Source of the DNA: Sediminibacterium sp.
GTDB taxonomy: Bacteria; Bacteroidota; Bacteroidia; Chitinophagales; Chitinophagaceae
Direction of reading: 5' to 3'
Assembly: GCA_030726065.1 (NCBI GenBank)
Contig: JANREK010000045.1
Coordinates: 90,240-139,966, forward strand
Length of the DNA: 49,727 bases
This document shows, one piece after another, positions 26,094 through 34,631 of the stretch (the first letter of the stretch is position 1; every line of letters starts with the position of its first letter). The notes below the pieces were generated by a model. It was not told the origin of the DNA, did not search any database, and was given only the letters and a program-made list of their open reading frames with translations. The translations under genes and the position numbers were made by a program.

Positions 26094-26870
26094 ATGTTTA
26101 AAAATACACTTTTACAAGCAACCGAAGCAGGCGCAGTGGAACTTAGGCGCTTTTTTAACGGTTCCTTCACCATTTCTAGTAAGGCCAGTATCAACGATTT
26201 AGTGACGGAAGCAGATCATGCTTCTGAAAAAGCAATTTTTAGTGTAATTCAAAAAAATTTCCCGGATCATTTTATATTAAGTGAGGAAACGGGTGCGCTA
26301 CCACAAGATTCTGATTATAAGTGGATTATTGATCCCATTGATGGCACCATTAATTTTGCGAATGGCATTCCTATATGTTGTGTAAGTATTGGCTTGGAAC
26401 ACAAAGGTCAAATGATTTTGGGTGCGGTGTATAATCCTTTTATGAATGAAATGTTTATTGCAGAGCGCGGACAAGGAGCAACCTTGAATGATAAAAAAAT
26501 TCAAGTAAGCGATAAGTCAGATTTATTAACAAGTTGTTTAGTCACAGGATTTTCGTATCAATATTTAGATACCGCAAACGGCCCGTTACAAATTTTTGAA
26601 AAATTAATTCGCAAGGCCATTCCTGTTCGTCGACTAGGAAGTGCTGCACTTGATTTGTGTTGGACAGCGGCAGGCAGGTTTGATGGTTTTTATGAACACA
26701 AGCTGCAAGCATGGGATAGTGCCGCAGGATTTTTAATTGTAGAAGAAGCGGGTGGAAAGGTTACAGATTTGCAAGGGAATCCATACACACCCTACAATCC
26801 AGGGATCATTGCTACCAATGGAAAAATTCACCAACAACTACAATCAGTTATTAACGGAGGAACACTTTAA
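26094..26870 (+). CDS. Inositol monophosphatase family phosphatase
   Basis: The 258-residue protein is an IMPase/SuhB/CysQ-type Mg-dependent phosphatase. The metal-site motifs are DPIDGTINFANG near residue 80 and WDSAAGFLIVEEAGG near 210; SEETG supplies a further acidic ligand. Substrates in the family range from inositol phosphate to PAP and sugar phosphates, and the sequence does not decide among them. I chose the ATG at 26094; the frame is open upstream but a promoter element occupies that space. thiL follows after 8 bases. Confidence 0.88.
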   Translation: MFKNTLLQATEAGAVELRRFFNGSFTISSKASINDLVTEADHASEKAIFSVIQKNFPDHFILSEETGALPQDSDYKWIIDPIDGTINFANGIPICCVSIGLEHKGQMILGAVYNPFMNEMFIAERGQGATLNDKKIQVSDKSDLLTSCLVTGFSYQYLDTANGPLQIFEKLIRKAIPVRRLGSAALDLCWTAAGRFDGFYEHKLQAWDSAAGFLIVEEAGGKVTDLQGNPYTPYNPGIIATNGKIHQQLQSVINGGTL

Positions 26871-26878
26871 TATTTTTT

Positions 26879-27919
26879 ATGTCAACAGAAAGAACAGAAA
26901 TTGAAAAACTTGGCGAGTTTGGTTTGATTAATCATCTCACCGAAAATTTTGAAATTCAAAATGTATCCACTGTGTTATCCATTGGAGATGATGCTGCGGT
27001 GATTGATCATTTTGGAAAACAAACCGTAATTACGACCGATCTATTAATTGAAGGTGTTCACTTTGATTTAATGTATACGCCTTTAAAACATTTAGGATAC
27101 AAAGCGGTGATTGTTAATTTAAGTGACATTTATGCAATGAATGCGCAACCCACGCAAATCACGATGAGCATAGCTTTTAGCAATCGCTTTAGTTTAGAAG
27201 CATTAAATGAATTTTACGATGGCGTACATCACGCATGTGAATTATATGGCGTTGATTTAATCGGTGGTGATACAAGTACTTCTCAAAAAGGATTCATCAT
27301 TTCTGTTACCGCGATTGGTGAAGTATCCCCAGATAAATATGTAAAACGCAGCACTGCTGAAAGTGGCGATTTGATTTGTGTATCCGGCGATTTGGGCGGC
27401 GCATTTTTGGGATTGACTTTAATGGAACGCGAGAAACAAATATTTTTAGAAAACCCACAAGTACAACCGACATTAGAAAACGAAGATTATATTGTTGGAA
27501 GGTTGTTGCGACCAGAAGCAAGAAAAGATATTTTAGATATACTTGAACAACAGGAAATACTTCCTACTTCGATGATGGACGTAAGTGATGGCTTAAGTAG
27601 TGATGTATTGCATTTGTGTAAACAAAGCAATTTAGGTTGTCGTATTTATGAAGATAAAATTCCTATTCATGAGGATACAAAGGCTGCAGCATTTAAGTTT
27701 GGTTTGGATCCAACGGTATGCGCATTAAACGGCGGCGAAGATTATGAATTATTATTTACCATGAAGCAATCCGATTATGATAAAATAACTTTGCAAGAAG
27801 AAATTAGCGTGATTGGCTATATGTGTGATGCTGATGAGGGTACTAAAATTATTACGAAGGGAAAAAATGTTTTTGATATTACTGCACAAGGCTGGAATGC
27901 ATTTGGCAACAAAGCATAA
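26879..27919 (+). CDS. thiL: Thiamine-monophosphate kinase
   Basis: The 346-residue protein phosphorylates thiamine monophosphate to thiamine diphosphate, the final step of cofactor synthesis. It has the PurM-like fold with GDDAAVID near residue 38, TTDLLIEGVHFD near 55, NLSDIYAMNA near 81, GGDTSTS near 123 and MDVSDGLSSD near 234. Length is usual for the family. It is second in a two-gene operon after the phosphatase and converges with nagA, whose stop is 5 bases away. Confidence 0.95.
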   Translation: MSTERTEIEKLGEFGLINHLTENFEIQNVSTVLSIGDDAAVIDHFGKQTVITTDLLIEGVHFDLMYTPLKHLGYKAVIVNLSDIYAMNAQPTQITMSIAFSNRFSLEALNEFYDGVHHACELYGVDLIGGDTSTSQKGFIISVTAIGEVSPDKYVKRSTAESGDLICVSGDLGGAFLGLTLMEREKQIFLENPQVQPTLENEDYIVGRLLRPEARKDILDILEQQEILPTSMMDVSDGLSSDVLHLCKQSNLGCRIYEDKIPIHEDTKAAAFKFGLDPTVCALNGGEDYELLFTMKQSDYDKITLQEEISVIGYMCDADEGTKIITKGKNVFDITAQGWNAFGNKA

Positions 27920-27924
27920 TTACA

Positions 27925-29007
27925 CTAACAAGTAATCAATTTTATTATACGTCGATCTGCATGTAAACAAAGCAGGTCGGCGTTTTCATTTACAGCAATC
28001 TTTCCTGTTATTTCTGCACGCTTCATCACTCTTGCAGGATATAGGCTACACATTCTAACCGCCTCTCCTAAATCAATACCCACTTCGTTAATTAAGTTAT
28101 TGACTGATTTTAGTTGGGTTAAAGAAGAGCCACTTAATACACCCGCGCTTTCATACTTATCTCCTGCTATTTGATGTTGGTATATTCCTACACTTGTTGT
28201 GGTGACAGCATCTGTTATACAAAACAAGCGTTCGCCCATTATTTTTTTTGCAATTTTTATTGCGTTGAAATCAACATGATAACCATCGACAACCAAACTA
28301 CATGCCACTTTATTATGATTAAAAATTGCACCTACCATACCCGGGGCACGATGTTGCAATGCGCTCATGGCATTAAATAAATGAGTGGCTACTGTAATAT
28401 TATTATTAAATGCTTGGGTAGCTTGTTCATAAGTGGCGTCGCTATGACCAGCTGAAACTACGATACCATTATTTTCAATTAAATCAATAATAGATGCATC
28501 CACCATTTCTGGCGCAAGTGTTATCATACTAATAAACGCTTTTCCATAATCCAATAAATCCTGCACTTGTTTTAATGTAGGTTGATGTATATGTTCTTTC
28601 GCATGCGCGCCTTTTTTTAGTTGATTAATCCATGGCCCCTCAATGTGTAACCCTATGCAACCCTTACCACCATTAGTTTTGTAGTCGCGAACGGCATCAA
28701 TACATTTATAAATTACCCCCCAACTTTGGGTTGCCAAGGTTGGCTGAAAATAGGCGGTGCCACTGGCCAAACAATAGGCATAAATTTTTTGAATGGTATC
28801 GGCGGTTGGAAATTCAGATAATAATTTTTCATCCGCACCATAAATTTGTAAATCAATCAATGCGGGAACTACTAGCGGTATTGAATTTTTATGATCATAC
28901 CCCTCTTTATTTATATTTGATATTTTTCCGTTTTCAATTACGATAACGCACTCTGAAATCCAATGCGCTCCGGTAAATAATTCTTGAACCGATAAAATTT
29001 GTTGCAT
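27925..29007 (-). CDS. nagA: N-acetylglucosamine-6-phosphate deacetylase
   Basis: The 360-residue amidohydrolase removes acetate from GlcNAc-6-phosphate during amino-sugar recycling. The metal and catalytic residues are seen in LHIEGPW near residue 124, SAGHSDATY near 185, THLFNAMSAL near 207, VDGYHVD near 242 and ITDAV (catalytic Asp) near 266. The N-terminal strand reads DLQIYG, as in other NagA proteins without the usual HxH. Its ATG overlaps the stop of the omega-amidase gene by one base (TAATG), so the two are translationally coupled. Confidence 0.92.
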   Translation of the reverse strand: MQQILSVQELFTGAHWISECVIVIENGKISNINKEGYDHKNSIPLVVPALIDLQIYGADEKLLSEFPTADTIQKIYAYCLASGTAYFQPTLATQSWGVIYKCIDAVRDYKTNGGKGCIGLHIEGPWINQLKKGAHAKEHIHQPTLKQVQDLLDYGKAFISMITLAPEMVDASIIDLIENNGIVVSAGHSDATYEQATQAFNNNITVATHLFNAMSALQHRAPGMVGAIFNHNKVACSLVVDGYHVDFNAIKIAKKIMGERLFCITDAVTTTSVGIYQHQIAGDKYESAGVLSGSSLTQLKSVNNLINEVGIDLGEAVRMCSLYPARVMKRAEITGKIAVNENADLLCLHADRRIIKLITC

Positions 29008-29834
29008 TATAATTCAATATTAAAAAAATCAGCGTTTTTCCAAAAAGGAAATTGCTCCCTCGTTTTTATTAACTCTTCTTTTTGAAGCGTAATATGAAAA
29101 ATATCCTCCTCATAAGCGCAGTGATATAAAATTTCACCCAATGGTCCTACCACCATACTATCTCCGCTATGCATCATATTTTTACCATCCAAGCCAACCC
29201 GATTCACGCCAATTGTGTAGCATTGGTTTTCAATGGCGCGCGCTGTCAGTAAGGTTTTCCAAGCATGGTTTCTTTTTTCAGGCCAATTGGCTACATACAA
29301 CAGAACATCATATTCTAATCCAGCCACATTTGTATTTTCGGTATTTAATTCCTTATTTGATGTTGCTAATTGCTGGCGCGCCCAAACTGGGAAACGTAAA
29401 TCAAAACAAATTTGTAAATTAATTTTCCAACCTTTTACACTTGCAATTAATCTTTTATTTCCTTCACTATAAAATTCATGTTCACCAGCAAAAGCAAATA
29501 AATGTCGTTTATCATAATAGCCCAATTCTCCATTAGGTAACATCCATATTAAGCGATTATAATAGTTGCCGTTTTCTTCAATGATAACCGATCCCGTGAT
29601 GATTGATTTTTTAGTCTCTGCCAATCGGCGCATCCATTGAACCGTGGGCCCTTCCATGTTTTCTGCAAATAAAGCAGGCTGCATACTAAATCCTGTCGTA
29701 AACATTTCGGGAAGTACAATAATTTCGGTAGGCTCGGCAATAGCCATGATCTTTTTTGCCAAGGCTTCAAGGTTTGCGCCCTTATCCTCCCAAAAAAGGG
29801 CGGTTTGTATTATTGTAAATTTAAGTGATGACAC
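29007..29834 (-). CDS. Nitrilase-family omega-amidase (YafV-like)
   Basis: The 275-residue carbon-nitrogen hydrolase has the catalytic triad Glu in LPEMFTTGFS near residue 41, Lys in YDKRHLF near 114 and Cys in QICFDLRFPVW near 148. The TTGFS and RFPVW variants are typical of omega-amidases that hydrolyse 2-oxoglutaramate and 2-oxosuccinamate, repairing by-products of transamination. The start is a GTG at 29834, and a -7 element lies 23 bases upstream. nagA follows with a one-base overlap. Confidence 0.88.
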   Translation of the reverse strand: MSSLKFTIIQTALFWEDKGANLEALAKKIMAIAEPTEIIVLPEMFTTGFSMQPALFAENMEGPTVQWMRRLAETKKSIITGSVIIEENGNYYNRLIWMLPNGELGYYDKRHLFAFAGEHEFYSEGNKRLIASVKGWKINLQICFDLRFPVWARQQLATSNKELNTENTNVAGLEYDVLLYVANWPEKRNHAWKTLLTARAIENQCYTIGVNRVGLDGKNMMHSGDSMVVGPLGEILYHCAYEEDIFHITLQKEELIKTREQFPFWKNADFFNIEL

Positions 29835-29856
29835 AGAAGATATTTTTATGCTGCAT

Positions 29857-29864
29857 TAAAGATA
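29857..29864 (-). promoter_or_regulatory. -7-like element of the omega-amidase-nagA operon
   Basis: On the minus strand TATCTTTA matches TAnnTTTG except in the last base, the same variant as before recA. It would give a leader of about 15-20 bases to the GTG start. Confidence 0.45.
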
Positions 29865-29877
29865 CTATAAACGGGGA

Positions 29878-30354
29878 TTATTTATCCTTATTCAATTGTT
29901 GTAAAATGGGCTGAATCAGCGCTGACTCAAAACCGCGTTGGTATAAAAAAGCCTGTGTTTTAGCCATCCGACTTAAACCCCTTTCGCCTTTGAGACTGTT
30001 CCATTTCTTTTTGGCTAAAAATAGTAAAGTGGTATTATAGTCATCTAGGTCAATACTTTTTAACGCCTTTTTAATATTCACCGGACTCACTCTTTTTTGT
30101 TGCAGTGCATATTGAATTTTACTTTTCCCCCATTGTTTTATTCGAAAGTGGCCTCCCGCAAAAAGGGTGGCAAATCGCTCTTCATTTAAAAAATTGTCTG
30201 TAATTAAATTGGATAAAATCTCCTCCACTTCACTTTTAGTCATGCCCAATTCGTATAGCTTATCGCGTACCTCCTGTTGGGCTCTTTCTTGATAGGCACA
30301 AAAATGCCGTATCCTTTGAATAGCCTGCTCTTTACCAATTCTAATTTTATTCAT
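29878..30354 (-). CDS. recX: Regulatory protein RecX
   Basis: The 158-residue all-helical protein has the RecX three-helix repeats: CAYQERAQQEVRDKLYELG near residue 19, the FLNEERFATLF motif near 55 and the RGFE.ALI segment near the end. RecX binds the RecA filament and limits its activity. Here it is about 15 kb from recA, not adjacent as in many bacteria. It is divergent from dnaN, with about 100 bases between the start codons. Confidence 0.9.
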   Translation of the reverse strand: MNKIRIGKEQAIQRIRHFCAYQERAQQEVRDKLYELGMTKSEVEEILSNLITDNFLNEERFATLFAGGHFRIKQWGKSKIQYALQQKRVSPVNIKKALKSIDLDDYNTTLLFLAKKKWNSLKGERGLSRMAKTQAFLYQRGFESALIQPILQQLNKDK

Positions 30355-30398
30355 TTTGTAGATAAGAATGTCAATAAGAAATGCTAAAATAGCTTTTT

Positions 30399-30424
30399 AA
30401 TCTTAAGATTTTGCATTAGGTTTG
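30399..30424 (+). promoter_or_regulatory. dnaN promoter -7 element with upstream palindrome
   Basis: TAGGTTTG at 30417-30424 is an exact TAnnTTTG match, about 35 bases before the dnaN ATG. Immediately upstream, AATCTTAAGATT at 30399-30410 is a perfect 12-bp palindrome lying in the spacer, a possible regulator site shared with divergent recX. Confidence 0.5.
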
Positions 30425-30459
30425 TCTTGTTAGAAAAGTTAAATAAATACAAAGGAATT

Positions 30460-31575
30460 ATGAAATTTATAGTATCCTCCTCCTCTCTTTTAAAACACTT
30501 GCAACAAATCGCAGGGGTTATTAATACCAACACTGTTTTACCAATTTTAGAAGATTTTTTATTCGAGATTGAAGATAAAAAACTAAATATTATTGCCACA
30601 GATTTGGAAACAGTGATGCGTGTTCAAATGGATGTAGAAAGCAAGGCCAATGGTCGTGTTTGTATTCCAGCTAAAATTTTAATTGATTCATTAAAAAATA
30701 TTGCAGACCAGCCGCTTACTTTCAACATTGATAAAAATCATGCTGTTGAAATTACAAGCGATAATGGTAAGTATAAAGTGATGGGCGAAAATCCAGATAA
30801 TTTTCCGAAAGAACCTACAGCCGATGACACCACTGGTTTTAATATGACGAGTACTGGATTGTTAACCGCAATTAATAAAACCTTATTTGCAGTAAGTGGT
30901 GACGATTTAAGACCAGCAATGACAGGCGTATTTTTTGAATTATCAAAAGAGGGCGTTCAGTTTGTTGCAACTGATGCACACCGCTTGGTAAGATACAAGC
31001 GTACCGATACAAAAGCGACACAAAACGCATCTTTCATTGTTCCTAAAAAGCCTTTGAATTTATTAAAAAATGCATTGCCAGATAATGAAGATCCAATCAC
31101 AGTGAGCTTTAATAGCAATCATCTTTTTGTAGATCATGGATCAATACAATTAATTTGTCGTTTAATCGATGCGCGTTTCCCAGACTATAAAGTAGTTATT
31201 CCTGCTGACAATCCTTATCGCTTAACGGTGAATAAACATGATTTTCAAAATGCATTACGTCGTGTAAATGTATTTAGTAACAAAAGCACTAATCAAGTTG
31301 CTTTGAATATTACTGGTAATGAATTGCAAATGGCTGCGCAGGATATTGATTTTAGTTTTGAAGGTAATGAGCGTATGAGTTGTGAATACAAAGGGGAGGA
31401 TATTCAAATTGCCTTTAACGCAAAATTTTTAATTGAAATGTTGAGTGCTGCAGATACCGATGACATTTTTATTGAATTATCTACGCCTAGTAAAGCAGGT
31501 TTGATAAAACCATCCGAACAAGCGCCTGGCGAGGACTTGCTTATGTTAGTGATGCCGCTGATGTTAAATAGTTAA
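30460..31575 (+). CDS. dnaN: DNA polymerase III beta subunit (sliding clamp)
   Basis: The 371-residue protein forms the ring clamp that tethers DNA polymerase III. It has three clamp domains, begins MKFIVSSSSLLKHLQQIAGV and ends MLVMPLMLNS, the usual start and end patterns of the family. Residues TDAHRLVRYK near 172 and YRLTVNK near 259 are further landmarks. The open frame extends 11 codons upstream to a TTG, but the ATG at 30460 has a good ribosome-binding site (AAAGGAA) and fits the family start. A terminator hairpin follows. Confidence 0.97.
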   Translation: MKFIVSSSSLLKHLQQIAGVINTNTVLPILEDFLFEIEDKKLNIIATDLETVMRVQMDVESKANGRVCIPAKILIDSLKNIADQPLTFNIDKNHAVEITSDNGKYKVMGENPDNFPKEPTADDTTGFNMTSTGLLTAINKTLFAVSGDDLRPAMTGVFFELSKEGVQFVATDAHRLVRYKRTDTKATQNASFIVPKKPLNLLKNALPDNEDPITVSFNSNHLFVDHGSIQLICRLIDARFPDYKVVIPADNPYRLTVNKHDFQNALRRVNVFSNKSTNQVALNITGNELQMAAQDIDFSFEGNERMSCEYKGEDIQIAFNAKFLIEMLSAADTDDIFIELSTPSKAGLIKPSEQAPGEDLLMLVMPLMLNS

Positions 31576-31611
31576 TCCGTACCCTAAATATATGCCCTAG
31601 GGCAAGTTTTG

Positions 31612-31649
31612 AAAACCCGTTGATCTAGACCAAGAACATCGGGTTTTTT
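31612..31649 (+). terminator. Rho-independent terminator of dnaN
   Basis: AAAACCCG pairs with CGGGTTTT across a loop of about 20 bases that can extend the stem partly, and the 3' arm continues into a T-run. A perfect palindrome, GCCCTAGGGC, lies just upstream at 31594-31603. Confidence 0.65.
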
Positions 31650-31678
31650 ATTTACATTTATAGTCTAAAACCAAGCCC

Positions 31679-32500
31679 ATGTTTGAGAGTATACAGTCTT
31701 ATTTTAGTAGCATACCTAGTTTACATCGTGCGCTTATTTTAGCAGGCGGGATTACCTTTTTTTGGTGGGTTGAATCGGCCATTCCTTTGTTTAAATTTCA
31801 ATATAGTAAATGGCGTCATGCTTCCATTAATATTTTTTTCACCCTTACGACTATTGTAATCAATTTTGGATTTGCGCTATTAATGGTAAAAACCAGTGAC
31901 TGGACGATTGCTAATAATTTTGGACTTTTAAATATGGTATCCTTACCCAACATAGCTTCGGCAATAATTGGTTTGTTATTACTCGATTTTATTGGGGCAT
32001 ATTTGGTACATATGATTGAGCATAAAGTAAAATTTTTATGGAAATTTCATATGGTCCATCATGCGGATACAAAAGTAGATACGACTACTGCTAATCGGCA
32101 CCATCCAGGAGAATCTGTCATTAGAGCGGTGTTTGCGATATTGGCTGTTTTTGTTTTAGGAACCCCAATGTGGTTGGTCATGTTGTATCAAAGCTTAAGT
32201 GTGGTGCTTTCACAATTTAATCACGCAAATATTAAAACTCCATCTTGGTTTGATAAAACCCTTGGTTTAATTATTGTCTCGCCGAATATGCACCGCATAC
32301 ATCATCATTTAATGCGTCCCCAAACCGATAGTAATTATGGGAACATATTTTCATTTTGGGATAAATTATTGGGAACGTATAACAGCACACCCATGTCTGA
32401 AATTAAATATGGCTTAGATGTTTTAGACAACCAACGAGACCAAGATTTATTATATCAATTAAAAATGCCGTTTAATAAAAATATTAAAACGGATTATTAA
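31679..32500 (+). CDS. Fatty acid hydroxylase / sterol desaturase superfamily protein
   Basis: The 273-residue membrane protein has several hydrophobic segments and the histidine cluster of di-iron hydroxylases: HMIEH near residue 120, HMVHH near 133, RHHPGES near 146 and HRIHHHLM near 209. Such enzymes use O2 to hydroxylate or desaturate lipids such as fatty acids, sterols or carotenoids; the substrate is not evident. A TACATTTA element at 31653-31660 may be its promoter. kdsB begins 13 bases after its stop, so lipid A fatty acid modification is one possible role. Confidence 0.85.
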   Translation: MFESIQSYFSSIPSLHRALILAGGITFFWWVESAIPLFKFQYSKWRHASINIFFTLTTIVINFGFALLMVKTSDWTIANNFGLLNMVSLPNIASAIIGLLLLDFIGAYLVHMIEHKVKFLWKFHMVHHADTKVDTTTANRHHPGESVIRAVFAILAVFVLGTPMWLVMLYQSLSVVLSQFNHANIKTPSWFDKTLGLIIVSPNMHRIHHHLMRPQTDSNYGNIFSFWDKLLGTYNSTPMSEIKYGLDVLDNQRDQDLLYQLKMPFNKNIKTDY

Positions 32501-32513
32501 ATAAGTTTCATTT

Positions 32514-33230
32514 ATGAAAATTGGTGCTTTTATACCTGCTCGCTATGCGGCTACACGTTTTCCAGCTAAATTAATGCAAACATTGGGTGACAAAACGGTG
32601 ATTAGACATACCTATGACAACACAGTTGCCACTGGATTATTTGATTCGGTATATGTCGTAACCGATAGCGAAATTATTTTTAATGAAATAACACAACATG
32701 GCGGCAACGCCATTATGAGTAAGCGTTCACATGAAAGCGGTAGCGATAGAATTGCAGAGGCCGTGCAGGACTTGGACATTGATATTGTAGTGAATGTACA
32801 AGGGGATGAACCCTTTGTAAAAAGAGAACCGCTTGAAAAAGTAATTGCTGTTTTTTCAGATGCGAAAGTTGAAGTAGCTTCATTAATGCAGGTACTCACT
32901 GATAGCACTTTAATTCAGGATCCTAATTATGTAAAAGTAGCAGTAGATAAAAATAACAATGCATTGTTTTTTTCACGTAGTGTAATTCCTTATCCAAGAA
33001 GTACAGAATCACCTGTAACTTACTATGAACATATTGGCGTATATGCATTTCAAAAACAAGCATTACTTAATTTCACCAACTGGCCAATGTCTCCATTAGA
33101 AGCAGCTGAAAAAATTGAATGTTTGCGTTATTTGGAAAATGGGGTATCGATTAAAATGGTTGTAACAGAATATATGCGTGTTGAAATTGACACACCCGCA
33201 GATTTAATTAAAGCGGCAAAGCTTTTATAA
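32514..33230 (+). CDS. kdsB: CMP-3-deoxy-D-manno-octulosonate cytidylyltransferase
   Basis: The 238-residue enzyme activates Kdo with CTP for transfer onto lipid A. Motifs are [14 protein letters not shown] near residue 8, SGSDRIAEA near 76, [10 protein letters not shown] near 93 and [16 protein letters not shown] near 196. Length matches KdsB. A KdnB-like dehydrogenase follows after its own promoter. In Shewanella, where KdnA/KdnB make 8-amino-Kdo, the neighbouring KdsB prefers the amino sugar; that preference cannot be read from this sequence. Confidence 0.95.
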   Translation: MKIGAFIPARYAATRFPAKLMQTLGDKTVIRHTYDNTVATGLFDSVYVVTDSEIIFNEITQHGGNAIMSKRSHESGSDRIAEAVQDLDIDIVVNVQGDEPFVKREPLEKVIAVFSDAKVEVASLMQVLTDSTLIQDPNYVKVAVDKNNNALFFSRSVIPYPRSTESPVTYYEHIGVYAFQKQALLNFTNWPMSPLEAAEKIECLRYLENGVSIKMVVTEYMRVEIDTPADLIKAAKLL

Positions 33231-33260
33231 AATGAATAGTAAATAATCATAAAGCGGGAA

Positions 33261-33287
33261 TTGAATCCGCTATAAAGTTTATCTTTG
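33261..33287 (+). promoter_or_regulatory. Promoter of the KdnB-like gene
   Basis: TTG at 33261-33263 and TATCTTTG at 33280-33287 (exact TAnnTTTG) are separated by 16 bases. The -33 element lies in the loop of a small hairpin (AGCGG 33253-33257 with CCGCT 33267-33271). Confidence 0.55.
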
Positions 33288-33352
33288 TAATGGATTACAG
33301 TTTTATGAATCAACAAATATTTATACATCCCCTTATATTAAAATAAAAAAAA

Positions 33353-34426
33353 TTGCAGTTTAAGAATTTAAAGCTAGTTGACTATGTTGTTTATGGTCGT
33401 GGCGCGTTTAATCAATTAGATGAAATTTTAGCCCCTCGCCGAAAGGATAATTTTCCGATGATATTTTTCTTGGATCATTATTTTATTGGTAAACCATTAG
33501 CGGGTCGCATTCCATTAAGAGGGAAGGATAAGATTGTATATGTGGATGTAACGCAGGAGCCCAAAACAAAACAAGTGGATGCATTGGCTGCTGAACTTAA
33601 AGCTGAATTTGGTGAAGTAAGCGGCATCATTGGCATTGGCGGTGGTTCGGCGATGGATTTAGCTAAAGCGGTTTCATTAATGATGACCAATCCGGGATCG
33701 TCTGCCGATTATCAAGGATGGGATTTGGTTAAAGTGCCTGGTTTTTTTAAAGTAGGTATTCCAACCTTAAGTGGCACTGGCGCTGAAGTAAGTCGTACCA
33801 CTGTATTAACGGGCCCAACACGTAAACTAGGCATGAACTCCGACTTCACCCCGTTTAATCAAATCGTATTAGATCCTGAATTAACTAAAAATGCGCCTGC
33901 GAATCAACGTTTTTATACAGGCATGGATTGCTATATACATTGTATTGAAAGTCTAGAAGGTACTTACCTAAATGAATTTAGTAAAAGCTATGGCGAAAAA
34001 GCATTGGACCTTTGCCGTAAAATATATGTTGAAAAAACAGGCTGGGATGAGGAGAGCGATGAGCAATTAATGATGGCTAGTTACGCAGGTGGCATGAGTA
34101 TTGCGTATAGTCAGGTGGGTGTGGCACACGCAGTGAGCTATGGCTTAAGCTATTTATTAGGAACCAAACATGGTATTGGTAATTGTATTGTAATGAATCA
34201 TTTGGAAGAATATTATCCTGCAGGCGTGGAAGAATTTAAATTCATGGTGGAGAAAAATAAAATTGAAATTCCTACAGGTATTTGTGCCAATCTAACGGAG
34301 CCGCAATTTGATGAAATGATTAATATTTCATTAAGCTTAAAACCTTTATGGGAAAACGCACTAGGGTCAAACTGGGAAAGCATCATGACGCGTGAAAAAT
34401 TACGCGCACTTTATAATAGACTTTAA
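33353..34426 (+). CDS. kdnB: Iron-containing alcohol dehydrogenase, KdnB-like (Kdo 8-oxidase)
   Basis: The 357-residue protein is a group III metal-dependent dehydrogenase. The cofactor motif GIGGGSAMDLAKA is near residue 95, and the metal ligands Asp192, His196, His259 and His273 keep the spacing of the FucO family. From memory, it closely resembles Shewanella KdnB (also about 357 residues) in segments such as NPGSSADYQGWDL, FYTGMDCYIH and SYLLGTKHGIGNC. KdnB oxidises C8 of Kdo so that KdnA can add an amino group, giving Kdo8N. The position next to kdsB supports this, but no aminotransferase gene is in the window. The start is TTG at 33353; no in-frame ATG is near. Confidence 0.7.
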   Translation: MQFKNLKLVDYVVYGRGAFNQLDEILAPRRKDNFPMIFFLDHYFIGKPLAGRIPLRGKDKIVYVDVTQEPKTKQVDALAAELKAEFGEVSGIIGIGGGSAMDLAKAVSLMMTNPGSSADYQGWDLVKVPGFFKVGIPTLSGTGAEVSRTTVLTGPTRKLGMNSDFTPFNQIVLDPELTKNAPANQRFYTGMDCYIHCIESLEGTYLNEFSKSYGEKALDLCRKIYVEKTGWDEESDEQLMMASYAGGMSIAYSQVGVAHAVSYGLSYLLGTKHGIGNCIVMNHLEEYYPAGVEEFKFMVEKNKIEIPTGICANLTEPQFDEMINISLSLKPLWENALGSNWESIMTREKLRALYNRL

Positions 34427-34433
34427 TAAGTTA

Positions 34434-34613
34434 TTATTTTTTTATAATCACACTATCATTGATAGGGTCTTTAAAAATAATACTATTTTCATTTATTAAA
34501 GGAAATAAGCTTTTATGCGCTAGTGAATCTAAATATATATTTTTTATATAAAATATTTTATTAATTAATTTATCATCTTTCGTTTCACTCCATTTTATAA
34601 TCTTAGTAAATAC
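34434..34613 (-). other. Open frame without start codon, possible gene remnant
   Basis: A 59-codon open frame on the minus strand ends at the TAA at 34436-34434 and contains no ATG. Its product looks protein-like (KDDKLINKIFYIKN, HKSLFPLINENSII). It fills most of the 205-base gap between the KdnB-like gene and the symporter and contains the 13-bp palindrome CTATCATTGATAG at 34453-34465. It may be the C-terminal leftover of a lost gene; chance is also possible at this base composition. Confidence 0.25.
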
Positions 34614-34631
34614 TTATATAAAATAAATTTA

